64,000 nucleotides of DNA from Bacillus sp. BHET2 (GCF_005938125.1 NZ_VCQN01000001.1:1116001-1180000); one strand, 5' to 3'; positions 9,212 to 16,050 are shown, counted from the stretch's first letter. Notes: generated from the sequence alone by a model not told the origin. Program-made: numbers and translations.

Positions 9212-10353
9212 GCAGGATCGACCTCCTTTCTTGCTTTCTCAATCACATTTTGTACCGTTTCCTTCTTATCATCGGTGAATACACCAGTTGTCATATCATC
9301 ATAAAACTCCTGAAACAAATCCAATTCCGACCTCTTCTTATCCTCAAGTACTCGAAATGAATTTTTCTTTATTGCATCGGTCATGTCCATTTTCCGTTCT
9401 AGATGGAGGACGTTTGGATAGACCTGTCGCAGCTGATTAATTGGATCGATTAACGCACCTTGGTCATGGAGTGTGATTTTCAAATAATCATTCACCTTTT
9501 GTGTTTGATAAAATAATGGATCAAGAAGTTCCTCCATGTATCCCCCAAGTTCTCTCATATCATGTTTTGGTTGGAGTACTTTTTCTCGTATGTTGAAAGA
9601 GCCGTCATCTTCCATTTCGACAATAGTGACTGTTTTCCGTTGCTTTGATTCAGAGAAAGAGTACTTTAATAATGAGCCTGAATATCGAATTGTTTCATGT
9701 TTAATGGCATCTGGACTATGAAGATGTCCAAGCGCAGTGTAATGGAAAGGATGGAAAACCTCAGCACCGACACAACCAGACCCTCCAACTGAAAGAGTCC
9801 TTTCAGAATCTGTCGTCTTGCCTCCTAGTACAAATGCATGACCTACAAAGACATGTGGTTCATTGGGATTCATGTTTTCCTCGATTTTCTTTACGATGGC
9901 TTCCATCGCCCCGTGATGACTGGTAATTGAATCGTCTTCTAGCACTTGTCTGACCACTCCTGGTTCCGCATAAGGAACACAGTGGAAGTTCACCCCTTTT
10001 ATCGTGACCGGAGTAAAGTCATTTGTGATCTTCCCTTTTAAATAGAAGTGACTATGCTTGTACCAGGACGAGCCGAAGGATAATCGTTCAGCACTATCAT
10101 GGTTTCCTGACACCGCTATAATTGGAGTGTTCAGCTCCACATTAATGCGGAATAACACTTCATCTAATAGCTCCACGGCTTCCGTAGGAGGCACCGATCG
10201 ATCATAAAGATCTCCTGCAATGACGACCGCATCCGGTACTTCCTCTTTTACGAGGTCGATAAACCCCTCTAATATGTATCGTTGCTCTTCTGTCATATAT
10301 ATCCCGTGCACCAATTTACCCAAGTGCCAATCTGCGGTATGAATGAATTTCAC
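9208..10353 (-). CDS. sbcD: Exonuclease subunit SbcD (Mre11-like nuclease)
   Basis: SbcD is the metallophosphoesterase nuclease partner of SbcC. Metal-binding motifs occur in order: HTADWHLGK, the GDLYDR block, SGNHDS, and the GHAF / ALGHLHSPD histidines. I place the start at GTG 10353: a strong AAAGGAG site lies 9 nt upstream, and the protein then begins VKFIHTADWHLG like other SbcD proteins. Upstream ATG codons at 10362 and 10377 overlap or precede that site. The product is 381 aa. In B. subtilis sbcDC follows addAB; here it stands alone with its own promoter and a LexA-like box, pointing to damage-linked control. Confidence 0.96.
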   Translation of the reverse strand: MKFIHTADWHLGKLVHGIYMTEEQRYILEGFIDLVKEEVPDAVVIAGDLYDRSVPPTEAVELLDEVLFRINVELNTPIIAVSGNHDSAERLSFGSSWYKHSHFYLKGKITNDFTPVTIKGVNFHCVPYAEPGVVRQVLEDDSITSHHGAMEAIVKKIEENMNPNEPHVFVGHAFVLGGKTTDSERTLSVGGSGCVGAEVFHPFHYTALGHLHSPDAIKHETIRYSGSLLKYSFSESKQRKTVTIVEMEDDGSFNIREKVLQPKHDMRELGGYMEELLDPLFYQTQKVNDYLKITLHDQGALIDPINQLRQVYPNVLHLERKMDMTDAIKKNSFRVLEDKKRSELDLFQEFYDDMTTGVFTDDKKETVQNVIEKARKEVDPA

Positions 10354-10392
10354 TCCAAACATCTCCTTTCCGATCACTAAGTATCTTACTAG

Positions 10393-10421
10393 ATTATATC
10401 AAACTCGTAAGTTATACGTAT
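10393..10421 (-). promoter_or_regulatory. Probable extended -10 promoter of sbcDC
   Basis: A perfect TATAAT preceded by TG-N (TTTGATATAAT) on the minus strand lies 40 nt before the sbcD GTG. The -35 position (ATACGT) is poor, which fits an extended -10 promoter. Confidence 0.55.
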
Positions 10422-10438
10422 AAGGAAATGATATCATC

Positions 10439-10452
10439 AGAACATTCGTTCG
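10439..10452 (-). promoter_or_regulatory. LexA-type SOS box upstream of sbcDC
   Basis: AGAACATTCGTTCG on the plus strand (CGAACGAATGTTCT on the minus) matches the Gram-positive LexA consensus CGAACNNNNGTTCG at all but the outermost base. It lies 18 bp upstream of the predicted -35 region of sbcD. Confidence 0.6.
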
Positions 10453-10480
10453 TAATCCTCCTAATATAAAGAACGAGAAG

Positions 10481-10513
10481 AAGGGAGACTGCCTACCCAT
10501 GGCTGCCTCCCTT
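10481..10513 (-). terminator. Possible terminator after the YvrJ-type gene
   Basis: An imperfect long hairpin (AAGGGAG...CTCCCTT with a mismatched GGCAGCC/GGCAGT extension) begins 4 nt after the small gene. Only a mixed CTTCTTCTCGTTC tract follows, so termination strength is doubtful. Confidence 0.45.
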
Positions 10514-10516
10514 CCC

Positions 10517-10654
10517 TTATTCTTTTAGTTGCTGGGGTAGTGTTTGTATGGACGTGATGACGGCATCTAGCTTCGTCTCAATTCTATAAAGAAGATACAT
10601 CGTGACCACAATCGGAAAACCTACTTCAGAAACAAATGAAATAATCGTCTCCAT
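10517..10654 (-). CDS. YvrJ-family microprotein
   Basis: A 45-aa frame begins at ATG 10654 behind a GAGGAGGGAGAGG ribosome binding site. The sequence METIISFVSEVGFPIVVTMY, followed by LLYRIETKLDAVITSIQTL, matches the YvrJ family. These are one-helix membrane microproteins in Firmicutes with a hydrophobic N-terminal helix carrying a central Gly-Phe-Pro and an amphipathic C-terminal coil. The function is unknown. YvrJ genes often sit behind DUF1659 and DUF2922 genes; here it is solitary between sbcD and a lipoprotein gene. Confidence 0.8.
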   Translation of the reverse strand: METIISFVSEVGFPIVVTMYLLYRIETKLDAVITSIQTLPQQLKE

Positions 10655-10773
10655 CCTCTCCCTCCTCTCATCCTCTATATAGGCAATGGAAGAGAAAAAG
10701 GATACTCTATCAAAATCTGTTTATGTACAAAACCTTTGTTTGTATAGAAGAACTCTGTTTGAAATTACCGGAT

Positions 10774-10804
10774 AAAAAAAGCAAATCCATTTAGGAATTT
10801 GCTT
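10774..10804 (-). terminator. Rho-independent terminator after the lipoprotein gene
   Basis: A 10-bp stem (AAGCAAATTCC / GGATTTGCTT, one bulged base) with a 5-nt loop is followed by seven T on the minus strand, 12 nt after the stop codon at 10816. Confidence 0.85.
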
Positions 10805-10815
10805 TTTATTTCGGA

Positions 10816-11343
10816 TTACCCGTTTAGATCGCTGATTAAGCTTGAGCTTACTAAACCTGCATCATCAAGGATTGCTTTGATTTGGTTTTCAGCTTCGTTT
10901 AATTTTTCATCTGCTGCAGTGAAGTCTGCTTCGCCCTCTTGAGTAAGAGCTTCAGCTTTCATATTATAAGATTCTGTAAGAGTCGATTTAAACGATTCTA
11001 CTGCTTCTTTTTGATCACCAAGTCCTTCAGGGATCTCCATACCTTCAACTGCTTCAGCAGCTGCTGTTGCTGATGCAGCAGCAGATTCTTTCAATTTTGC
11101 TAATTCTTCTCCCGCTGGAGGCTCATCTCCCGCCATCGCTGCTTCATAGCCATTAAGATCGATGTCAACACCATTAACGGTAGTTGTTACATTTAAGTAG
11201 AAATCCATTAATTCTCCCGCAACGTCTGTGTTCTCTTCAGTTGCATTTGTTGCTTCCTCTTTATTAGCTTCGTCAGAACCTGAATCAGAACATCCAACCA
11301 ATGCTAAAGATAATCCTAGACCTAGAAACCATACTTTTTTCAT
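10816..11343 (-). CDS. Acidic lipoprotein of unknown function
   Basis: This 175-aa protein has a lipoprotein signal peptide ending in LALVGC (lipidated Cys18), so it is anchored on the outer face of the membrane. A Ser/Asp/Glu/Asn-rich linker follows (residues 19-42). The remainder is an alanine- and glutamate-rich, mostly helical domain (about 43-175), probably a small helical bundle; no catalytic residues stand out. I do not recognise a named family, although similar alanine-rich helical lipoproteins are common in Bacillaceae. It is transcribed alone: its terminator is downstream, and the divergent tRNA unit lies on the other side. Confidence 0.8.
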   Translation of the reverse strand: MKKVWFLGLGLSLALVGCSDSGSDEANKEEATNATEENTDVAGELMDFYLNVTTTVNGVDIDLNGYEAAMAGDEPPAGEELAKLKESAAASATAAAEAVEGMEIPEGLGDQKEAVESFKSTLTESYNMKAEALTQEGEADFTAADEKLNEAENQIKAILDDAGLVSSSLISDLNG

Positions 11344-11593
11344 ACTTATTTTCCCCTCTCAGTCTCTATCAATATGTTCACGTATTATAGGTAAGCAATT
11401 CTTAGAAGAAATCGCTTACTTCACCTTTAATAAGCCGGCAAAAAGTATCTTATCACGGTAATATTCTGTTGGTAAAGAAATATTTGCAGATTTCTCCAAA
11501 GTTTAAATCTTATAAATATTTCAAAAAATGCGCATATTATCCACTAATAAACAGTACTTTACTCATAGGTCATTGGTGTATGTATCAAACGAT

Positions 11594-11622
11594 TTGAACA
11601 AGTTGTGTTCCCATGGTATAAC
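11594..11622 (+). promoter_or_regulatory. SigA promoter of the tRNA-Sec unit
   Basis: TTGAAC and TATAAC are separated by exactly 17 bp, and the -10 is preceded by TG-N (TGGTATAAC), an extended -10. The expected transcript start, about 11629, is roughly a dozen bases before the mature tRNA. Confidence 0.7.
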
Positions 11623-11640
11623 TGTTATATACTTCAATTC

Positions 11641-11737
11641 GGGGCTGATTGTTTAGCTGGTGCTTACCTAGGTCTTCAAAACCTCTTGGGAGGCGCGTGC
11701 CGTCTCCGCTGGGTTCGATTCCCAGGCAGTCCCGCCA
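11641..11737 (+). tRNA. selC: tRNA-Sec (anticodon UCA), selenocysteine-type
   Basis: This 97-nt gene has the hallmarks of bacterial selenocysteine tRNA. The anticodon loop is CTTCAAA (anticodon TCA, 11676-11678) and the D-loop is the four bases TGGT. The long variable arm has a 7-bp stem (11689-11695 with 11701-11707). The T arm is CTGGG-TTCGATT-CCCAG. Eight rather than seven bases separate the T stem from discriminator G at 11734, giving the 8+5 stacked helix, and CCA is encoded. Mismatches: A11648-G11726 at acceptor pair 8, T-T in the D stem (11654/11665) and T-C at the outer anticodon-stem pair (11669/11685). No selA, selB or selD gene lies in the window. An opal-suppressor or allo-tRNA reading is possible but fits less well. 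Confidence 0.75.
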
Positions 11738-11767
11738 ACCTGGATATAACAGTGGATGCTTCGCTGG

Positions 11768-11792
11768 AATGGCATATGGCCATTTCGTTTTT
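11768..11792 (+). terminator. Terminator of the tRNA-Sec unit
   Basis: A 6-bp stem (AATGGC / GCCATT, loop ATATG) is followed by TCGTTTTT on the plus strand, 31 nt after the encoded CCA. Confidence 0.6.
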
Positions 11793-12117
11793 ACCGGATT
11801 TTCATCCCTTACCTTTTTGATTTTCTATCTTTCTACCTTTACTGTATAAACTTCTAATCATTTCATTTTTAATCACCACCAATCGTGGTTCAACTACCCT
11901 TCATAAATTTTTACAAGATATCTTCTTTCGTCTTTCTTACCTTAATTGTTTTTTTCCATAATAAAAGAGCCTCCTTTTTCTTAAGGGGCCCCTCCAACAA
12001 TCTAAAATTTCGTTATAGAAAATCAGTCTGCGAAATGAACCCTTTGAAAGATTAGATAGGCTCGAGGATTTGGTGCTACTTTAGCCGTTAAAAGGATGAA
12101 TATTGATACATCTACAC
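11793..12117. other. Non-coding gap between the tRNA unit and the next gene
   Basis: No credible reading frame is seen here. A GC-rich palindrome (AAGGGGCCCCTT-like, about 11980-11991), read on the minus strand, is followed by an AAGGAGGCTC-TTTTATT stretch. It may act as a weak terminator for the gene at 12118-12630, but pairing is imperfect. Confidence 0.4.
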
Positions 12118-12630
12118 TCAATAAATCACATCATTTTCAAACCATTCAAATTCAATCTGTGATTCGGCATATGTTTCACTATACACAAAAAACATAGCAT
12201 TGGTCCCAGGTTCAATAATTAATCGACCATCGACCCTGAATCCCAGGTGAGAAGTCAATGGAGTTAAAGCTCTTGTTCCAACGATCTTCCCCCCACAAAA
12301 AGTTCCTGTAACTGTTGGATTGTAAAAAATCTTTCCTATTGGTTTTTCTTTTGAAGCTAATTTCAAAACACTCACTTCAGATGATTCTATACGATTCCCA
12401 GGAGGATCAGCATTGACAACAAAATCTGCCTTCACCAGTTTAATTGAAAAATTGGTTAATGCAAAAAAAGAAACATACAAATTCACGTTAGATTCTTCTG
12501 GATTTACGAGCTGAGCCCATGCATGTTTTCTTGCACTTGTCTTTAATAACCCTGATGTTCCAGCGAATAGTCTTGCCTTAGTACTTTGAAATACAGGATT
12601 TATCACATCTATTGTTGGTTTTTTTTCCAT
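12118..12630 (-). CDS. Unrecognised cytosolic beta-rich protein
   Basis: This 170-aa protein has no signal peptide or membrane helix. It looks mostly beta-stranded: alternating hydrophobic runs such as VNLYVSFFALTNFSI, KLVKADFVVNA and GRLIIEPGTNAMFFVYSE. The sequence 'LIIEPGTNAMFF...TYAESQIEFEWFE' is typical of a jelly-roll or sandwich domain that may decorate a surface structure. I do not recognise the family with confidence. A strong GGGGGAGG ribosome binding site precedes the ATG. It is monocistronic and sits between the tRNA-Sec unit and the histidine kinase, in a stretch that seems accessory to the conserved core. Confidence 0.7.
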   Translation of the reverse strand: MEKKPTIDVINPVFQSTKARLFAGTSGLLKTSARKHAWAQLVNPEESNVNLYVSFFALTNFSIKLVKADFVVNADPPGNRIESSEVSVLKLASKEKPIGKIFYNPTVTGTFCGGKIVGTRALTPLTSHLGFRVDGRLIIEPGTNAMFFVYSETYAESQIEFEWFENDVIY

Positions 12631-12780
12631 ATTCCTCCCCCTTACAAGATGGTACCTTCACAATATATATTCATTAGAACCGCACATATTCCCGTTTTCT
12701 ACATTCCTTGTACGGCTCGCACCGTCTTTACTAAATTCGCATTCCAGCTACTCCCCTATTTCAATAATTATTTCCTATAC

Positions 12781-12819
12781 AAGAGAACCCTCATGCAAGC
12801 ATGAGGGTTCTCTTTTTCA
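12781..12819. terminator. Strong hairpin terminator at the kinase 3' end
   Basis: A 16-bp perfect stem (AAGAGAACCCTCATGC and its complement) with a very short loop abuts the stop codon of the histidine kinase. The longer T-run is on the plus strand (TTTTT); on the minus strand TTGTAT follows. It probably ends the kinase transcript and blocks read-through from the left. Confidence 0.7.
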
Positions 12820-14142
12820 TTGATTTTGTACCATTTCCCGCCTTTTTCTCTCTGAGGTCTGCACACCATCGAACTTAATATGGAAGGTCGTCCCTTCTCC
12901 CTGTTCGCTTTGCACACGGATATCCGCTCCATGATCACGAAGGATCCTCAGACATATTGTAAGACCCAAGCCTGTACCTTTCGTCTTCGTAGTGAAAAAG
13001 GGCTCCCCTAGTTTATCTAGAATTTCCTTTTTCATTCCAACTCCCTCATCTTTGAAGGTCAGTTGAACTTTGTTTTGAGTAGTGATGTTTGCATGTATGG
13101 TAATCGTGCCACCGTGAGGCATAGCTTCGATAGCATTTTTGATCAAATTTATAAAGACTTGTTTTAACTGATTTTCATCGCCACGGATATACAGCTCTTT
13201 TTCATGGAAATCAGTTTGAATTTCGATATTATATAAAATGGCATTCGTATTTAATAATTGCGAGACGTGGTCGAGTGTCTCTATAATATTAATTCGCTTA
13301 TATGTAACGGATTGGGGTTTTGCAAGGATCAATAACTCGCTTAGAACAAGTTCAATCCGCTTAATTTCTGAAAAGACAATCCCTAAGTATTCCCTTGTCT
13401 TTTCATTAGCATCATCCCGTAATAACTGAAGAAATCCATTAATTGACGTCAACGGGTTCCGGACCTCATGTGCAATCCCGGCTGCTAATTGGCCGGCAAC
13501 GGATAGTTTTTGAGACTCGATTGCCAAAGTTTCGTTCATTTCAATCAATTCTTCCTCATTATGTACTCTTTCAGTTATGTCTGAAATTGTTCCGACTGTC
13601 CCAAGTAGCTTTCCATCCCCATTATAGTTCAACTTAATATTTACTTCTCCCCAACGAAACTGGCCGTCTCTTCTCTGGTATGAGAAGTCCATTTTAGTTT
13701 TCTCTTTTTTTAAACTTGCACTCTGTCTTACTAATCGGAGGATTTCATGACGTTCATTTAGAGAGATGAAATGCAGAGCATTCTTACGTATACTTTCTTT
13801 AACCGTATAACCTGTGAAGTCTTCCCAGGACTGATTGAGGAATTGGAATTCACCCTTTTCATTTGTGTGAAAGACTACCTCATCAATACTCTGAAGAACA
13901 TGATGCATTTCTTCATTTAATATTTTTACTCTCTCTTCACTTTTTCGTAACGCCTCTAGTGTCTTATGACTGCTGTCATAAGTCTTTCCCATATAGTAAC
14001 TTACAAAGAGAATCAACAGAGTAAATACAATATCCACCTTTATATCTATAGGATAATGCAATACAAAGTAATAAATGAAATCCCACGTAATAACTAATAA
14101 AAGTCCAGTGAGTACTGATATGACTCTACCCCTATAAGTCAT
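12817..14142 (-). CDS. Membrane-anchored PAS sensor histidine kinase (sporulation-kinase type)
   Basis: This 441-aa orphan histidine kinase has two N-terminal membrane helices (about residues 8-28 and 36-52) with almost no external loop. A coiled region and a PAS domain follow (about 78-195, with the PAC-type segment GEVNIKLNYNGDG). The HisKA phosphoacceptor is His225 in AGIAHEVRNPLTSINGFLQL. The HATPase domain has an N box (NLIKNAIEAMPHGG) and G boxes (DEGVGMKKEIL, GTGLGL). The architecture and H-box resemble KinB/KinE-type kinases that feed the Spo0F-Spo0A phosphorelay. No response regulator is adjacent, which supports a phosphorelay role, but this is inference. An AGGGGG ribosome binding site supports the start. 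Confidence 0.9.
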   Translation of the reverse strand: MTYRGRVISVLTGLLLVITWDFIYYFVLHYPIDIKVDIVFTLLILFVSYYMGKTYDSSHKTLEALRKSEERVKILNEEMHHVLQSIDEVVFHTNEKGEFQFLNQSWEDFTGYTVKESIRKNALHFISLNERHEILRLVRQSASLKKEKTKMDFSYQRRDGQFRWGEVNIKLNYNGDGKLLGTVGTISDITERVHNEEELIEMNETLAIESQKLSVAGQLAAGIAHEVRNPLTSINGFLQLLRDDANEKTREYLGIVFSEIKRIELVLSELLILAKPQSVTYKRINIIETLDHVSQLLNTNAILYNIEIQTDFHEKELYIRGDENQLKQVFINLIKNAIEAMPHGGTITIHANITTQNKVQLTFKDEGVGMKKEILDKLGEPFFTTKTKGTGLGLTICLRILRDHGADIRVQSEQGEGTTFHIKFDGVQTSERKRREMVQNQ

Positions 14143-14271
14143 CTTATTAGCCCCCTATCCATCCAAGCTGAGAATCATAATAGTAAGAATTTTCATGCTA
14201 TTTGTTATTTATTAGTATATCATTTCTAATTAAGAACAGTATAGACTTCTTTTGTAAAATCATCGATATTC

Positions 14272-14300
14272 TTGTCACAGGCTACTCCCTTGTCTATAAT
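14272..14300 (+). promoter_or_regulatory. SigA promoter of yneK
   Basis: TTGTCA and TATAAT are separated by 17 bp, 37 nt upstream of the yneK ATG. This is a near-consensus promoter. Confidence 0.8.
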
Positions 14301-14337
14301 GAATACGATACATGTTTTGAAAAATTGAGGTGAAAGC

Positions 14338-14763
14338 ATGCTTGAAGGTTGGTTCTTATATTTCATACTTTTTTGGGTCGTTTTTTTAGTGGCATCCTTT
14401 GCCATTGGTGGATTCTTTATGTTCAGGAAATTCTTAAAAAGGTTCCCTAAAGAGGACGGGAAGTCTGACTTGGATTGGGAAGAACATTATGTGAATGAAA
14501 CCATCCACTTATGGGACGATGATGAGAAAAAAATGCTCAATGAATTAGTAACACCCGTACCTGAATTATTTAGAGACGTAGCGAAGCAAAAAATCGCAGG
14601 AAAAATTGGAGAATTAGCTTTAAAGGAGAGGGCTAATGCCATTTCGCAGGAATTAGTCATCAGGGGCTATATATTAGCAACTCCAAAGCGGGATCATAAG
14701 TTTCTGAGGAAAAAACTGAATGAAATGCATATAGATGTGACCCCTTACGAACATTTATTTTAA
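14338..14763 (+). CDS. yneK: YneK-like membrane protein (DUF2621)
   Basis: This 141-aa protein has one N-terminal membrane helix (about residues 5-30) ending in FMFRKFLKRFPKEDGKSDLDW. A charged cytoplasmic domain follows with the conserved-looking blocks LVTPVPELFRDVAKQKIAGKIGELALKE and YILATPKRDHKFLRKKL. It matches B. subtilis YneK in size, character and position next to ccdC-yneI-ccdA. The function is unknown. A near-consensus promoter and a GAGGTG ribosome binding site support the start. It is one of the few plus-strand genes of the window. A candidate 34-aa membrane peptide gene follows 21 nt later. Confidence 0.85.
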   Translation: MLEGWFLYFILFWVVFLVASFAIGGFFMFRKFLKRFPKEDGKSDLDWEEHYVNETIHLWDDDEKKMLNELVTPVPELFRDVAKQKIAGKIGELALKERANAISQELVIRGYILATPKRDHKFLRKKLNEMHIDVTPYEHLF

Positions 14764-14784
14764 ATTGAACAGGCAGGGATCTAA

Positions 14785-14889
14785 TTGGGGACGATTATAA
14801 TCATACCGATTGTTTTATATTTAATTTTTATCATTGGCGCTGCCTTTCTATTTATCAAATGGAAGAAAGGAAAAAAAGGTAAACGTTAG
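14785..14889 (+). CDS. Candidate 34-aa single-helix membrane peptide
   Basis: A short frame with a TTG start encodes a run of about 22 hydrophobic residues (GTIIIIPIVLYLIFIIGAAF) followed by a basic tail (KWKKGKKGKR), the usual make-up of a one-helix membrane microprotein. It lies 21 nt behind yneK and ends inside the shared terminator hairpin, so its last codons form the stem. The ribosome binding site is weak (AGGGAT). It is not a recognised family, and a chance reading frame is possible. Confidence 0.4.
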   Translation: MGTIIIIPIVLYLIFIIGAAFLFIKWKKGKKGKR

Positions 14890-14905
14890 CCGTTTACCTT
14901 TTTTA
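14871..14905. terminator. Bidirectional terminator between yneK and the M50 protease gene
   Basis: An 11-bp stem (AAAGGTAAACG / CGTTTACCTTT) with a 5-nt loop is flanked by A-run on the left and T-run on the right. It serves the converging yneK and protease transcripts. Confidence 0.85.
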
Positions 14906-14919
14906 TATACACTGTATTA

Positions 14920-15399
14920 TTAATCAATGGGATCTTCTGCTTTACCAAATCGGATTACGTCCAGAATCGCCTGTCCATCACTTGGTTTGCCCTCTCCGTT
15001 TCGAAATGGAAACAAGGAGAAGAATATAAAGTATACCGAGAAGTAAGCAAATTGATAGAAAAAAATGTGAACAGGTATGACACCTTCATAGATCAGATAG
15101 TTAATCAATAATATTGCCAATAAGTTAAATATACTACCTGAAAGATAAATAAGTACATGAACCCACACCTTGTTGTACTTTAATTCTCTATACTGGCACC
15201 AACCCTCCATGAAATACATCCTCTTCACTTCCAGAGGCCCTATATTGATTAAATGCTTCCCTGTCCCAATCGTAAATTTGATCTTGGCACCAAAGATTCT
15301 TGCTATAAGAATATGCCCAGCTTCATGGACGATCGTGACCAATGGTAAAGTTAGAAAAAATGCGAGAAAAAAGGTCCAGATGTCTGCTAACGTAAACAA
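14920..15399 (-). CDS. Minimal M50-type (site-2 protease-like) membrane metalloprotease
   Basis: This 159-aa protein has four or five hydrophobic helices. The zinc-protease motif HEAGH (His25, Glu26, His29) lies in the first helix, and a distal Asp in KPSDGQAI (Asp139) resembles the third ligand of site-2 proteases (usually NxxPxxxLDG). It lacks PDZ or CBS domains, so it is a minimal intramembrane protease candidate. The start is TTG behind a GGTGGGA site. It converges with yneK and lies upstream of the ccdC terminator, a position not occupied in B. subtilis. The substrate is unknown. Confidence 0.78.
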   Translation of the reverse strand: MFTLADIWTFFLAFFLTLPLVTIVHEAGHILIARIFGAKIKFTIGTGKHLINIGPLEVKRMYFMEGWCQYRELKYNKVWVHVLIYLSGSIFNLLAILLINYLIYEGVIPVHIFFYQFAYFSVYFIFFSLFPFRNGEGKPSDGQAILDVIRFGKAEDPID

Positions 15400-15526
15400 T
15401 GATTATCCCACCAATATCTTATCGTTTTGTTTTACTTCTCTCTCTTTGCCCCAAATGAACGATCGTTAAGCTACAATATCCCCTTTGTAAAAAAATTGTA
15501 ATGTGACTGAAAAATCACCATATTAA

Positions 15527-15560
15527 AATGAGCAGAGTGACATCGGTCACCCTGCTCATT
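15527..15560 (-). terminator. Terminator of the ccdA-yneI-ccdC operon
   Basis: A long hairpin (AATGAGCAGGGTGACC and a nearly complementary arm, one mismatch) is followed by TTTAATA on the minus strand, 10 nt after the ccdC stop. Confidence 0.75.
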
Positions 15561-15570
15561 AGGAAGTATA

Positions 15571-16050
15571 TCAAATTGACTTCGTCGTTAAATCTTTATT
15601 CTCACCGTGTAGTTTTCTATATTGAACATACATGGCAATCCTCCATGGTACGATCATTCCAAACGCAAGGATCCAGAACATCCCGCTCAGCTCTCCATAA
15701 TCAATCGACGTACTTAATATGGACTTCGCCACAATCCGGATTAAAAGCAAGCCGATTAAAATGAATGCGAACGCTTTAGAGCGCTTTAAATAAATATCAT
15801 TTTCTCGAATTTCAAACTTGGAAGTCTTTATCAATAATAATGAAAATATCATCCCAACCGTAATGGCTTCTAAAAACTCTCCTACATTGACTCGGAAAAT
15901 AGGGAATAAAAACATCAATGCCCCCGTACTCATGAATAATGGAGGTAGAATGATTTTCTTTCCGCTTACCGGTCTTTTCTGAGCTTTCATCCTGATAAAT
16001 ATCACCATAAACCCCATACAAATCGCTACAATGGATGAAGCAATCATCAT
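15571..16050 (-). CDS. ccdC: CcdC-like membrane protein (YneJ)
   Basis: This 159-aa protein with about four to five membrane helices matches the CcdC/YneJ family encoded in the ccdA locus of Bacillus. Recognisable features are the N-terminal helix followed by a conserved basic MKAQKRPVSGKKIILPPLF loop, the EIRENDIYLKRSKAF segment, and the GMIVPWRIAMYVQYRKLH C-terminus. In B. subtilis ccdC lies in the cytochrome c biogenesis locus, but its loss does not abolish cytochrome c maturation, so its role is unclear. It is the last gene of ccdA-yneI-ccdC. Confidence 0.9.
   Translation of the reverse strand: MMIASSIVAICMGFMVIFIRMKAQKRPVSGKKIILPPLFMSTGALMFLFPIFRVNVGEFLEAITVGMIFSLLLIKTSKFEIRENDIYLKRSKAFAFILIGLLLIRIVAKSILSTSIDYGELSGMFWILAFGMIVPWRIAMYVQYRKLHGENKDLTTKSI

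Noticed and set aside
11605..11849. Reading frames of 66-71 codons across the tRNA region
   Set aside because: They run through a complete tRNA structure, lack ribosome binding sites and have no recognisable protein features.
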